This document shows, one piece after another, positions 1 through 7,724 of a DNA stretch of 64,000 nucleotides. A program made the translations under genes and the position numbers. The notes under the pieces were generated by a model, which worked only from the letters and a program-made list of their open reading frames with translations, was not told the origin of the DNA and ran no database searches. This DNA is from Mesorhizobium sp. 65-26 (GTDB lineage Bacteria > Pseudomonadota > Alphaproteobacteria > Rhizobiales > Rhizobiaceae), in the NCBI GenBank assembly GCA_001899205.1, contig MKVL01000025.1, positions 248,001 to 312,000 of the forward strand, in the 5' to 3' direction. How positions within the stretch are numbered: the stretch's first letter is position 1; each line of letters opens with the position of its first letter.

Positions 1-99
1 CTGGGGCGCGACGGCGAGCAGGACGACGATCGCGGCGATGCCAATGCCGGCGGCGCGCGAGGCGGCGGTGCCGCGCTCGATGACGGCGGAGACGCTCAT
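1..99 (-). CDS. Branched-chain-type ABC transporter permease (LivM-like), N-terminal fragment
   Basis: Only the first 33 codons are in the window; the gene runs off the left edge. The reading frame opens with MSVSAVIERGTAASRA followed by a hydrophobic stretch (AAGIGIAAIVVLLAVAP), which is the cytoplasmic lead and first membrane segment expected of a LivM-type permease. Its ATG overlaps the TGA of the LivH-type permease gene in an ATGA junction, so it is the last visible gene of the leftward importer operon. By position it would be the second permease of the protocatechuate-linked transporter. The identity rests on context and on the hydrophobic start, not on a full domain. Confidence 0.7.
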   Translation of the reverse strand, partial: MSVSAVIERGTAASRAAGIGIAAIVVLLAVAPQ

Positions 100-992
100 G
101 ACGCCTTCCCCGCCGACAGGCGCAGCAGGCCGCGCAGGCCGAGGCCCGATGTGTAGAGGCGGACGAACAGCACGATCAGGAAGGCGAGATGGCCGCCGAT
201 GAGGAAGCCTTGCGGGTGGATCTTGGCGCCAAGCGTCTGCGCCAGGGCCAATACGATGCCGCCAACCAGCGTGCCCCAGAGCGACCCCGCGCCGCCGATG
301 ACAGCCGCCTCGAAGGCAAACAGCAACTGCGTCGCGCCCGCATAGGGATCGAAGGTCGCGCGCATGCCGAGGAAGGCGCCGGCCAGCCCGACCGTCACCA
401 TGGCTATGGCGGCGGCGATCGCCATGGCGCGACGTGAGTCGACGCCGACAAGTCCCGCCGTGTCGGGGTCTTCCGACGTGGCGCGTATGGAGCGGCCAAG
501 CCCGGTGCGGGTGAGGAAGAGCTGCAATCCGCCGAGCAGGATGACGGCGGTGACGAAGATGATTACCGCCAGCTTGCCGACAAAGATGCTGCCCGGCCAT
601 TCCCAGGAATCGTAGGACAGGCTGCCGATGAAGGGAGCCAGCGAACGGGTGTCGGCTCCGAACTGCTCGAACAGGACATTGTCGATGACGATGGCCAGCC
701 CGAATGTGGTCAGGATCGGCAGCAGGGCGCCGCCCCGCGCGCTGCGTTCGAGCAGGAAGCGCTGCAGGGCCCAGCCGATCACTGCCATCAGCGGCAGGAC
801 GATGGCCAGGCCGAGGAAAGGCGAGATGTGGAAGCGCGACGCCAGGAACCACAGCGCGAAGGCCGACAGCACGGCGAGGCTGCCATGGGCGAGGTTGATG
901 ATGCGCATCACCGAGAACATGAAGGAGAGGCCGCAGGCGATCAGCGCGTAGTAGCCGCCCAGCAATATGCCCTGGATGATCTGGTTGCTCAT
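96..992 (-). CDS. Branched-chain-type ABC transporter permease (LivH-like), protocatechuate-linked importer
   Basis: Inner-membrane permease of 298 residues, the usual length for LivH proteins. It carries the family hallmark NLAHGS near residues 33-38 and the conserved loop GGAGSLWGT near 233-241, separated by about eight hydrophobic segments. The start chosen (MSNQIIQGILLGGYYAL) gives the normal LivH beginning; the frame is open further upstream but that extension overlaps the ATPase gene and is arginine-rich and non-family. The ATG overlaps the stop of the LivF-type ATPase gene (ATGA). In Sinorhizobium meliloti a PcaQ-regulated transporter of this type is called pcaMNVWX; I do not assign letters to individual permeases or ATPases. 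Confidence 0.93.
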   Translation of the reverse strand: MSNQIIQGILLGGYYALIACGLSFMFSVMRIINLAHGSLAVLSAFALWFLASRFHISPFLGLAIVLPLMAVIGWALQRFLLERSARGGALLPILTTFGLAIVIDNVLFEQFGADTRSLAPFIGSLSYDSWEWPGSIFVGKLAVIIFVTAVILLGGLQLFLTRTGLGRSIRATSEDPDTAGLVGVDSRRAMAIAAAIAMVTVGLAGAFLGMRATFDPYAGATQLLFAFEAAVIGGAGSLWGTLVGGIVLALAQTLGAKIHPQGFLIGGHLAFLIVLFVRLYTSGLGLRGLLRLSAGKAS

Positions 993-1717
993 GCCGGCAT
1001 GCCCCCGGCGTTCTTCCGGTGCAGGCCGAAATAGGCCTTCGTCACCTCGTCGCGCGATACACTGCTGCTGTCGCCGGCCAGCGCGATCCGGCCCTCGAGC
1101 ATGCACATGACCTTGCTGGAAACCGAGAGCGCCCGGTTGAGGTCCTGTTCGACGAGGATGATCGTCGTGCCGGAGTTCATGAGCCCCTGGAGCGAGGCAT
1201 AGACACGGTCGACGACCAGCGGCGACAGACCGAGCGAGACTTCGTCGAGCAGGAGCAGGTCGGGATTGCTCATCAGCGCGCGGCCGATGGCGGTTGCCTG
1301 CTGCTCGCCTCCGGAGAGATGGCCGGCCTTGGCGTGGCGGCGCGGCTTGAGGTTTGGGAAGGTGTCGAGTACCCGGTCGACGCTCCAGTCGCCGGGCCTG
1401 CCGGCCGTGCGGCCGAGAAGCAGGTTCTCCTCGACCGTCATCTGCACGAAGAGACGGCGGCCTTCGGGCACCAGTGCGATGCCCCTGCGAACACGCTCGT
1501 GCGACGGCACGCCGGAAAGATCGGTGCCATCGAACAGCACACGGCCGGCCGCGGCCTGATGTGCGCCGGCGATCGCTCGAAGCAGCGTCGTCTTGCCGGC
1601 GCCGTTGGCGCCGACCAGCGCCAGCGTCTCGCCGCGCTCGACGCCGAAGCTCACCCCGCGCACCGCCTGCAGCAGGCCGTGGCGTATGACAAGGTCCTCG
1701 ATCGACAGCAGGCTCAT
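989..1717 (-). CDS. Branched-chain-type ABC transporter ATP-binding protein (LivF-like)
   Basis: Cytoplasmic ATPase of 242 residues. Walker A is GANGAGKT at residues 36-43, the ABC signature LSGGEQQ at 134-140, and Walker B LLLLDE ends at Glu159; a switch-region motif LVEQD follows. Length and the VPEGRRLF motif before the signature are typical of LivF rather than LivG. The start overlaps the LivG gene stop by an ATGA junction, and its own stop overlaps the LivH start, so the four transporter genes are translationally coupled. Expected role: one of two ATPases powering import of protocatechuate or a related aromatic acid. Confidence 0.94.
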   Translation of the reverse strand: MSLLSIEDLVIRHGLLQAVRGVSFGVERGETLALVGANGAGKTTLLRAIAGAHQAAAGRVLFDGTDLSGVPSHERVRRGIALVPEGRRLFVQMTVEENLLLGRTAGRPGDWSVDRVLDTFPNLKPRRHAKAGHLSGGEQQATAIGRALMSNPDLLLLDEVSLGLSPLVVDRVYASLQGLMNSGTTIILVEQDLNRALSVSSKVMCMLEGRIALAGDSSSVSRDEVTKAYFGLHRKNAGGMPA

Positions 1718-2454
1718 TTAGGGCCTCCGCCGAGATAGGCGCTGATCACCTGCGGATCCGCCATGACGGCTTGCGGCTCGCCGTCGGCGATGATCTTGCC
1801 TGCGTCCATGCAGATCAGCCGCTCGGCGACCTGAAGCAGGATGTGCACGATGTGCTCGATCCAGACGATGCTGATCTTGCGGTGGCGCAATTCGCGGATG
1901 GTTTCGACGAGCTCACCGGCCTCGCCGTCGGTCAGGCCGCCGCCGATCTCGTCAAGCAGAAGCAGTGTCGGCCTCGCGGCGAGCGCCCGCGCCAGCTCCA
2001 GCCGCTTGCGGTCGAGCAGCCCCAGCGTCTCGGCGCGCCGGTTGGCGACGCCCAGCATGCCGCACAGTTTCAGCGAGCCAAGCGCTTCCTCATAGGCTTC
2101 GTCACGACCGAGGCCGGCGCCGTGCGAGGCCGCGACGAAGACGTTCTCGAAGGCGGTCATGCCGCCGAACGGTTTCGGCACCTGGTGCGTGCGCACCAGG
2201 CCGAGGCGGCAGCGCTGTGTCGCGGGCAGCGCCGTCACGTCATCGCCCTTGAAGGCGATGGTGCCGGCGCTCGGCGGATAGGCGCCGGAGAGCACGCTGA
2301 GCAGCGTCGTCTTGCCGGCGCCGTTAGGCCCCACGATGCCGACCGCCTCGTCGGCACCCATGGCGAAATCGATGTCGTCCAGCACCACCAGTGCGCCGAA
2401 GCGCTTCTGGATGCCGGCGGCGCTGAGGATCGTTCCGTCTGGCGCATGGGTCAC
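1714..2454 (-). CDS. Branched-chain-type ABC transporter ATP-binding protein (LivG-like)
   Basis: ATPase of 246 residues with Walker A GPNGAGKTT at 42-50 and Walker B LLLLDE. The C-loop reads LGLLDRKRLELARAL where most ABC proteins have LSGGQ; a loose signature at this place is common in LivG proteins, but this one retains hardly any of the glycines. The motif RTHQVPKPF that precedes it is the LivG-type Q-loop region. The gene sits 25 bases downstream of the binding-protein gene and overlaps the LivF gene, so it belongs to the same leftward operon. Confidence 0.93.
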   Translation of the reverse strand: MTHAPDGTILSAAGIQKRFGALVVLDDIDFAMGADEAVGIVGPNGAGKTTLLSVLSGAYPPSAGTIAFKGDDVTALPATQRCRLGLVRTHQVPKPFGGMTAFENVFVAASHGAGLGRDEAYEEALGSLKLCGMLGVANRRAETLGLLDRKRLELARALAARPTLLLLDEIGGGLTDGEAGELVETIRELRHRKISIVWIEHIVHILLQVAERLICMDAGKIIADGEPQAVMADPQVISAYLGGGPK

Positions 2455-2479
2455 GGTGCGATCCCCTACGGTCCGCCGA

Positions 2480-3796
2480 TCAGCCGTTGTATGGCAGGAG
2501 CTTGGCTCCGACCGGCACGTTTGGATCGGTGGCGTTCTCGGTCACGACATAGTCGAGCGGGAATTTCGAGCCTTCCTTGGCGGCCACCCACTGCGTGCCG
2601 ATGATCGGGCCGGGCGAAACATTGGCGACAGGGCCGCTGGTGAAGTCGACCTTGCCGATCATGGTCTCGGTCTTGAGCGTGCTGAGCGCCTTTGCCACCG
2701 CTGCCTTGTCCTTGGCATTGGAGCTCGCCTTGAGGGCTTCGAAGCCGGCATCGAGCAGCGACATCGAGGCGCCGAGCTGCTGCGTCCACTGCTTGCCGCT
2801 CGCCGCCTCGTAGCCGTCGGCAAGCTCGGCGCCCGAAACGCCGGTCAGCGGCGACTTGTAGGGGAATGCCTTGTGCCAGTAGGCGGCGCTCGATATCCGC
2901 ATGCCGAGGTCGCCGAGCGCCTCGATGTCCGACGGGAACAGGCCGGTCTTGGCGACCTGGCAGATCTTGATCTGGCGGGTCAGCCCCTGTTGCGCCGCCT
3001 GACGCCAGAAAGCCGCGAAATCCGGCGGGATCGGGAAGGAGTTGAAGATCTCGACGCCTTCCTGCTTGAACAGCGCGATCTGCGAGGAATAGTCGGTCGT
3101 ACCGGTTTCATAGGCGCCCGGATCGACGATGGTGAAACCCTGCTTGGCGAGCAGCGGCGCGAGGTTGGCGCGGATGGCGTTGCCGTCGGCGTCGTTCGGA
3201 TACATGACGCCGACCTTCTTGTTGGTCTCGATCAGGTTCCACTGCGAGATGTAGGTCTTGAAGAACTCGCCGACGCCGAAGCCGAAATGATAGGTCCATT
3301 TGAAGGGCGACGGCGCGCCAGGCTTGGCGCCGCGGCCGAAGTACCAGGCTTCCCATGGCATGACCGTCGACAGACAGGGTACGCCGGCCGCTTCGCAGGC
3401 ATCAGCCACCGGGTTGATCACCTCCGGCGTCGAGACCGCGAGCATCAGGTCGATGGCCTGGTTGTTGATCAGGTCCTTGGCGAGCTGGCCGGCGCGCGAT
3501 GGGTCCGACTGCGTGTCCTGGTCGAGAATTTCGACACTGTATTTCTTGCCGCCGAGCTCGATGCCGTTGGCCAGCGCCTTGCGGGCAAGATCGAGCACGT
3601 AGCCGTCGGTCTGGCCAAAGCCGGCAAGCGGGCCGGTGCGCGGGCTGACGAAGCCGACCTTCAGCGTTTCGGCGCTCTGGGCGAAGGCCGTGCCTCGGCT
3701 GAGCGCGAGCGCCGCGCCGCCGGCCACCGAGGTGGCGAGGAATTGGCGCCGCGAGACACCGCCGGTGACGGATCTGTTTCCGGTATGGTTGGTCAT
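2480..3796 (-). CDS. pcaM: ABC transporter substrate-binding protein, PcaQ-regulated aromatic acid importer
   Basis: Periplasmic ligand-binding protein of 438 residues, Peripla_BP_6 (branched-chain amino acid) type. The N-terminus carries a twin-arginine-like signal (SRRQFLATSVAGGAALAL ending near AFAQS), then VGFVSPRTGPLAGFGQ, the usual first strand and ligand loop of this family. The start is fixed by a strong ribosome binding site, GGGAGGA, six bases upstream of the ATG; the frame is open for 39 more codons but without a comparable site. It is the first gene of the leftward importer operon, and a PcaQ-type site lies 236 bases upstream. The name pcaM follows the S. meliloti precedent of a PcaQ-controlled protocatechuate-inducible transporter and is an inference. 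Confidence 0.9.
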   Translation of the reverse strand: MTNHTGNRSVTGGVSRRQFLATSVAGGAALALSRGTAFAQSAETLKVGFVSPRTGPLAGFGQTDGYVLDLARKALANGIELGGKKYSVEILDQDTQSDPSRAGQLAKDLINNQAIDLMLAVSTPEVINPVADACEAAGVPCLSTVMPWEAWYFGRGAKPGAPSPFKWTYHFGFGVGEFFKTYISQWNLIETNKKVGVMYPNDADGNAIRANLAPLLAKQGFTIVDPGAYETGTTDYSSQIALFKQEGVEIFNSFPIPPDFAAFWRQAAQQGLTRQIKICQVAKTGLFPSDIEALGDLGMRISSAAYWHKAFPYKSPLTGVSGAELADGYEAASGKQWTQQLGASMSLLDAGFEALKASSNAKDKAAVAKALSTLKTETMIGKVDFTSGPVANVSPGPIIGTQWVAAKEGSKFPLDYVVTENATDPNVPVGAKLLPYNG

Positions 3797-3995
3797 CTGT
3801 TCCTCCCTTGATGGCGACGCTCCGGGGCCGCCTTTCTTCCGATCATGCCCTGCCGCAGGCCGATCGCCGCGCGTCGATGATCGGCAGCCATCCTCGACAC
3901 CTTGGCTGCCCAATCATCCGGTGTTGCCGCGCACAGGCGCCGGCAGGCCGGAAAACGGCACGATCATGCTCCTCCATCCGCACTGTGCACTAAGG

Positions 3996-4022
3996 ATTTG
4001 GTTCGATAAAATGATATTTTGC
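3996..4022 (-). promoter_or_regulatory. Promoter-proximal block shared with the pcaD promoter
   Basis: On the minus strand this 27-base block reads GCAAAATATCATTTT and then ATCGAACCAAAT. It matches 26 of 27 bases of the block at 5074-5100 and lies at the same distance and orientation relative to a PcaQ-type dyad. Similarity continues beyond it (TAGTGCA). Such conservation around the site suggests the RNA-polymerase contact region or a second operator. It includes the imperfect dyad AAAAT-N3-ATTTT. Confidence 0.6.
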
Positions 4023-4031
4023 CGTCATTCA

Positions 4032-4047
4032 TTAACCCTGGGGTTAG
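4032..4047 (-). promoter_or_regulatory. Putative PcaQ binding site of the importer operon
   Basis: On the minus strand the sequence is CTAACC-CCAG-GGTTAA. The PcaQ site described in S. meliloti and Agrobacterium is ATAACC-N4-GGTTAA, so 11 of 12 fixed positions agree. It is placed upstream of the leftward binding-protein gene and is followed by the same promoter block as the pcaD site. Confidence 0.8.
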
Positions 4048-4124
4048 GAGAGTGGCCCTCAATGATCTGGGGAACGGGCCCGATCCACCCGGTCGGTCGC
4101 ACGGCGGCGGGCCGATGATCGGCC

Positions 4125-5042
4125 TCATGCGCCTTGCGCGGCGGCTTCCCGAATGGTCTGAAGCAGGATCGAGAATGCCGGCCAGGGCGCGGTGTCGGTC
4201 CGCATCGTCAGGCCGACCGGCCCCTTGGTCTCGTCCGTGTCCACCGACAGCGCCACGAAAGCGCCGCTGGCGATCTCGTCGGCGACCACGCCGGCCGAGA
4301 TGATCCAAACCGCGTTGCTCTGTCGTACGAAGGCGCGGCCGAAGGAATCCGAAACCGTCTCGATCTCCGTCGCCGGCGCCGTCATGCCGTTGGTAATGAA
4401 CAGCCGGTCCACGAAAGGACGGATCACGGATTCGCGTGTCGGCATCAGCGCAGGGAATTCGTTCAGGCGCGCGAAAACGTCCTGGCCGGGCTGGAGCAGG
4501 GGGTGGCCGGCCCGCACCACGAACAGCACCTGCTCGGAATAGAGATGTTCGAAGAAGAACCCGGTCATGTGCGCGGGCGCCGCCAGGCGCCCGACGACCA
4601 GATCGAGCGCGCCGGTGCGCAGTTGCTCGAGAAGGACGGCGTTCTCGCCGGTCACGATCTTGATCGCGGCTCCCGTGCTTTCGCGCAGGAACAGGTCCAT
4701 GGCAACCGGCATCACCCGTGCCGACACCGTCGGCAAGGCGCCGATCCGGATCGGATGGCGGCTGGCGGCGCCGTCCTGCCGTACGGAATCGACACCGCGT
4801 TTCAGCGCCGAGATAGCGGTTCCGGCATGCGCGAGGAAGATTTCCCCAAGGCGTGTTAGCCGGATGCCGCGTCCGTCGCGCTCCACCACGGCGATGCCAA
4901 GCGCCTCCTCCAGCTCACGCAAGGTCTTGGTCACCGCCGGCGCGCTGACATGCAGGAAATCGGCGGCGCGCGCGACGCTGCCTTGCCGCGCCACTTCGAG
5001 GAACGCCTGGAGATGCCGGAACCGGATGCGGCTTTCCGCCAT
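4125..5042 (-). CDS. pcaQ: LysR-type regulator of protocatechuate catabolism, PcaQ
   Basis: LysR-family regulator of 305 residues. The N-terminal winged helix (about residues 5-65) contains RAADFLHVSAPAVTKTLREL, followed by the effector-binding domain. PcaQ in rhizobia activates the pca genes with beta-carboxy-cis,cis-muconate as inducer. Identification rests on overall resemblance to PcaQ, on the divergent orientation to pcaDCHGB, and on two PcaQ-type sites flanking the gene. One of these lies only 7-22 bases upstream of the chosen ATG (MAESRIRFRHL), over the ribosome binding and promoter region, so the protein probably also controls its own expression. Confidence 0.93.
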   Translation of the reverse strand: MAESRIRFRHLQAFLEVARQGSVARAADFLHVSAPAVTKTLRELEEALGIAVVERDGRGIRLTRLGEIFLAHAGTAISALKRGVDSVRQDGAASRHPIRIGALPTVSARVMPVAMDLFLRESTGAAIKIVTGENAVLLEQLRTGALDLVVGRLAAPAHMTGFFFEHLYSEQVLFVVRAGHPLLQPGQDVFARLNEFPALMPTRESVIRPFVDRLFITNGMTAPATEIETVSDSFGRAFVRQSNAVWIISAGVVADEIASGAFVALSVDTDETKGPVGLTMRTDTAPWPAFSILLQTIREAAAQGA

Positions 5043-5048
5043 TGTTCA

Positions 5049-5064
5049 GTAACCCCCAAGTTAA
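5049..5064 (+). promoter_or_regulatory. Putative PcaQ binding site in the pcaQ-pcaD divergent promoter
   Basis: Sequence GTAACC-CCCA-AGTTAA, a match to the known ATAACC-N4-GGTTAA site at 10 of 12 fixed positions. It lies 70 bases upstream of the pcaD start and directly in front of the pcaQ start, the classical place for a LysR protein that activates one gene and represses its own. Confidence 0.8.
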
Positions 5065-5073
5065 GGAAACGCC

Positions 5074-5100
5074 GCAAAATATCATTTTACCGAACCAAAT
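5074..5100 (+). promoter_or_regulatory. Promoter block of pcaD, duplicated at the importer operon
   Basis: Reads GCAAAATATCATTTT then ACCGAACCAAAT. It is 26/27 identical to the minus-strand block at 3996-4022 and stands the same 9 bases beyond the PcaQ dyad. The following bases (TAGTGCA) are also shared. It should contain or overlap the core promoter of the pca operon. Confidence 0.6.
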
Positions 5101-5133
5101 GCCTAGTGCAATGTGACGGGGGAGGAGCAACCC

Positions 5134-5946
5134 GTGCCATTTGTTACAGTCGGCAGCGTCACCCTGCATCATCGCTACAGGCCGGCGAGGCGCAACCGCC
5201 ATACCCTTGTCTTCATCAACTCGCTGGGGACCGACTTCCGCATATGGGACGACGTGCTGTCGGCCCTGGACGGCGAGATGGGCACGCTCGTCTACGACAA
5301 GCGCGGCCACGGCCTCTCCGACAATGGTGGTGGCGGCCGTTCGATCGACGACCATGTCGACGACCTGTTGGGCCTCATCGATCATTTCAGTCTTGGCCGT
5401 GTCGTGCTGTGCGGCCTGTCGGTCGGCGGCATGGTCGCGCAACGGCTCTACACCCGCCATCCCCGGGCCGTCGAAGGACTTGTGCTGATGGACACGGCCC
5501 ACAAGATCGGGACCCAGGAGAGTTGGAACAGCCGCATCGCCACCGTCGAGCGGGACGGCATCGACGCCATCGCCGACGGCGTGCTGAAGGTGTGGTTCAC
5601 CCCCGGGTTCCATGCCGCGCGGGCGGCCGATCTGGCCGGCTGCCGCAATATGCTGACCAGGCAGGATCTGGCCGGCTACATCGCGACATGCATGGCCGTT
5701 CGTGACGCGGATTTCACCGACGCGGCCCGCTGGATCAAGGCTCCGACGCTTTGCGTCGTCGGCGATCAGGACGGCTCGACGCCGCCGGCGCTCGTGCGCT
5801 CGCTGGCCGAACTCATTCCCGGCGCGCGCTTCGAGGTGATCCGCGACGCCGGGCACATACCGTGCGTCGAACAGCCGGCGGCGCTCACCGCCCTTCTCCG
5901 CGATTTCGTCGCGTCGCTTCCCATCGGAACGCAAAGCAATGGATGA
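5134..5946 (+). CDS. pcaD: 3-oxoadipate enol-lactonase
   Basis: Alpha/beta hydrolase of 270 residues that converts beta-ketoadipate enol-lactone to beta-ketoadipate in the cytoplasm. The nucleophile elbow is GLSVGG at 94-99 (Ser96); Asp213 in VVGDQDG and His241 in DAGHIP complete the catalytic triad. The start is a GTG at 5134, with the ribosome binding site GGGGGAGGA seven bases upstream; an in-frame GTG at 5113 lies before that site and is unlikely. First gene of pcaDCHGB; its stop overlaps the pcaC start by eight bases. Regulated by PcaQ from the promoter just upstream. Confidence 0.95.
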   Translation: MPFVTVGSVTLHHRYRPARRNRHTLVFINSLGTDFRIWDDVLSALDGEMGTLVYDKRGHGLSDNGGGGRSIDDHVDDLLGLIDHFSLGRVVLCGLSVGGMVAQRLYTRHPRAVEGLVLMDTAHKIGTQESWNSRIATVERDGIDAIADGVLKVWFTPGFHAARAADLAGCRNMLTRQDLAGYIATCMAVRDADFTDAARWIKAPTLCVVGDQDGSTPPALVRSLAELIPGARFEVIRDAGHIPCVEQPAALTALLRDFVASLPIGTQSNG

Positions 5947-6352
5947 CGTCTCCAAGAACGCGCCAAGATACCGAACCGGGCTGGCGGTCCGCCGCTCCGT
6001 ACTGGGCGATCCGCATGTCGACCGGGCCGAGGGCGCATCCACCGATTTCGATCAGCCTTTCCAGCAACTCATCACCGAAGCGGCCTGGGGTACGGTCTGG
6101 GCGCGGCCCGGCCTGTCCAAGCGCGAGCGCTCGATCGTGACGCTGGCGCTGCTTGCCGCGCTCGGCCACGACGAGGAGGTGGCCATGCATGTGCGGGCGA
6201 CCGCCAACACCGGCGCCTCGCGCGACGATATCTGCGAGGCCTTCCTGCACGTGGCCATCTATGCCGGGGTTCCGGCGGCCAACCGCGCCTTCAAGATCGC
6301 CAAGGAGGTGTTTTCCGAAATGGACCGGAGCAAGGACGCCCATGCCGGCTGA
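5939..6352 (+). CDS. pcaC: 4-carboxymuconolactone decarboxylase
   Basis: Protein of 137 residues, the normal size of a stand-alone PcaC. It decarboxylates gamma-carboxymuconolactone to the enol-lactone used by PcaD. The AhpD-like core [21 protein letters not shown] is followed by [32 protein letters not shown], the conserved CMD fold. Unlike AhpD, no CxxC pair is present, which is usual for this decarboxylase. It overlaps pcaD by eight bases and pcaH by eleven, so translation is coupled. Confidence 0.96.
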   Translation: MDDVSKNAPRYRTGLAVRRSVLGDPHVDRAEGASTDFDQPFQQLITEAAWGTVWARPGLSKRERSIVTLALLAALGHDEEVAMHVRATANTGASRDDICEAFLHVAIYAGVPAANRAFKIAKEVFSEMDRSKDAHAG

Positions 6353-7097
6353 TGGCGCAACCAACCGCGCGCCCGAGACAGGCGCCTTTTTCCAGCGCGA
6401 TCGGACCTGGCATCCGCCGGCGCTGACGCCCGGCTACAAGTCCTCGGTTCTGCGCTCGCCGCAGAAGGCGCTGCTGTCCTTCGACAACACGCTGTCCGAG
6501 ATAACGGGGCCGGTGTTCGGGCATGCGATGCTCGGCGAACTCGACGACGACCTGATCCACAATTTCGCCAGGCCGGGCGAGAGCGCCATCGGTGAGCGCA
6601 TCATCGTCCATGGCCGGGTGCTGGACGAGCGGGGCCAGGGCGTGCCCGGCGTGCTCGTCGAGTTCTGGCAGGCCAACGCCGGCGGGCGATATCGCCACAA
6701 GAGGGACGGCTATCTCGCGCCGCTCGATCCCAATTTCGGCGGCTGCGGCCGCACCATTACCGGCGCCGATGGCGGCTATGCCTTCCGCACCATCAAGCCC
6801 GGTCCCTATCCCTGGCCGAACGGTCCGAACGACTGGCGGCCCTCGCACATCCATTTCTCCGTCTTCGGCCACGGCTTCGCGCAGCGGCTGATCACACAGA
6901 TGTATTTCGAGGGCGATCCGCTGATCTGGCATTGCCCGATCGTGCGCGGCATTCCCGACAAGGCCGCGATCGAGACGTTGATCGCCGCGCTCGACATGCA
7001 GGCGACGATCCCGTTCGATGCGCGCGCTTACAAGTTCGACATCGTGTTGCGCGGCCGGCGCTCGTCCATGTTCGAAAACAGGCCGGAGGGCAATTGA
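6342..7097 (+). CDS. pcaH: Protocatechuate 3,4-dioxygenase, beta subunit
   Basis: Iron-binding subunit (251 residues) of the intradiol dioxygenase that opens protocatechuate to 3-carboxy-cis,cis-muconate. The four Fe(III) ligands of the family are visible: Tyr117 in GGRYRHKRD, Tyr156 in PGPYPWPNG, and His169 and His171 in RPSHIHF. The start ATG at 6342 lies inside the end of pcaC, and the stop overlaps the pcaG start (TGATG), which fits equal synthesis of the two subunits. All active-site residues are intact. Confidence 0.97.
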   Translation: MPADGATNRAPETGAFFQRDRTWHPPALTPGYKSSVLRSPQKALLSFDNTLSEITGPVFGHAMLGELDDDLIHNFARPGESAIGERIIVHGRVLDERGQGVPGVLVEFWQANAGGRYRHKRDGYLAPLDPNFGGCGRTITGADGGYAFRTIKPGPYPWPNGPNDWRPSHIHFSVFGHGFAQRLITQMYFEGDPLIWHCPIVRGIPDKAAIETLIAALDMQATIPFDARAYKFDIVLRGRRSSMFENRPEGN

Positions 7098-7711
7098 TGG
7101 CGCAGTCGCTCGACCGCCTGCGGGAAACCCCGTCGCAGACAGCCGGACCCTATGTGCATATCGGGCTGACGCCGAATTTCTGCGGCATCGACGGCGTCTA
7201 TGCCGGCGACCTCGGCGCGACCATGATCAATGACAAGACCAGGGGTGAACGCGTCGAACTGCGCATACGCGTGCTCGACGGCACCGGGACGCCGCTCAAG
7301 GATGCGCTTGTCGAGATCTGGCAGGCCGATGCCGACGGCCTCTACAATTCACCGGCCGAGTTGCGTGGCGCGGCCGACCCGAACTTCCCAGGCTGGGGTC
7401 GGCAGCCGACGGACATGGTATCCGGCATCTGCATGTTCCACACCATCAAGCCGGGTCGCGTGCCGTGCCGCGACGGTCGCCTGATGTCGCCGCACATCAC
7501 GCTCTGGATCGTCGCGCGCGGCATCAATCTTGGCCTGCACACGCGGCTCTATTTCTCCGACGAGGAGAAGGCCAATGCCGAGGATCCGATCCTCGCGCGC
7601 ATCGAGCACCGCGTCCGCGTCCCGACGCTGATCGCCGAACGCCAAGGCAACACCTACGTCTTCGACGTCCATTTGCAGGGCGACAAGGAGACGGTCTTCT
7701 TCGACAGCTGA
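7097..7711 (+). CDS. pcaG: Protocatechuate 3,4-dioxygenase, alpha subunit
   Basis: Partner subunit (204 residues) of PcaH. It shares the intradiol fold (ETPSQTAGPYVHIGL at the N-terminus, VEIWQADADGLYNSP in the middle, SPHITLWIVARG near the end) but lacks the complete Tyr-Tyr-His-His iron site, as expected of the alpha chain. The ATG overlaps the pcaH stop by one base. Thirteen bases separate it from pcaB. Confidence 0.96.
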   Translation: MAQSLDRLRETPSQTAGPYVHIGLTPNFCGIDGVYAGDLGATMINDKTRGERVELRIRVLDGTGTPLKDALVEIWQADADGLYNSPAELRGAADPNFPGWGRQPTDMVSGICMFHTIKPGRVPCRDGRLMSPHITLWIVARGINLGLHTRLYFSDEEKANAEDPILARIEHRVRVPTLIAERQGNTYVFDVHLQGDKETVFFDS

Positions 7712-7724
7712 CCGTGGCCGCCAC

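Larger units (their letters stand above)
3797..4124. other. Intergenic control region between the importer operon and pcaQ
   Basis: No gene of its own. Reading leftwards from pcaQ, it holds a small palindrome right after the pcaQ stop (GGCCGATGATCGGCC, 4110-4124, possible transcript end without a T tract), then the PcaQ-type dyad, then a block nearly identical to one in the pcaD promoter, then about 200 bases of probable untranslated leader before the binding-protein gene. Apart from its ribosome binding site I see no further signal in that leader. Confidence 0.8.
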
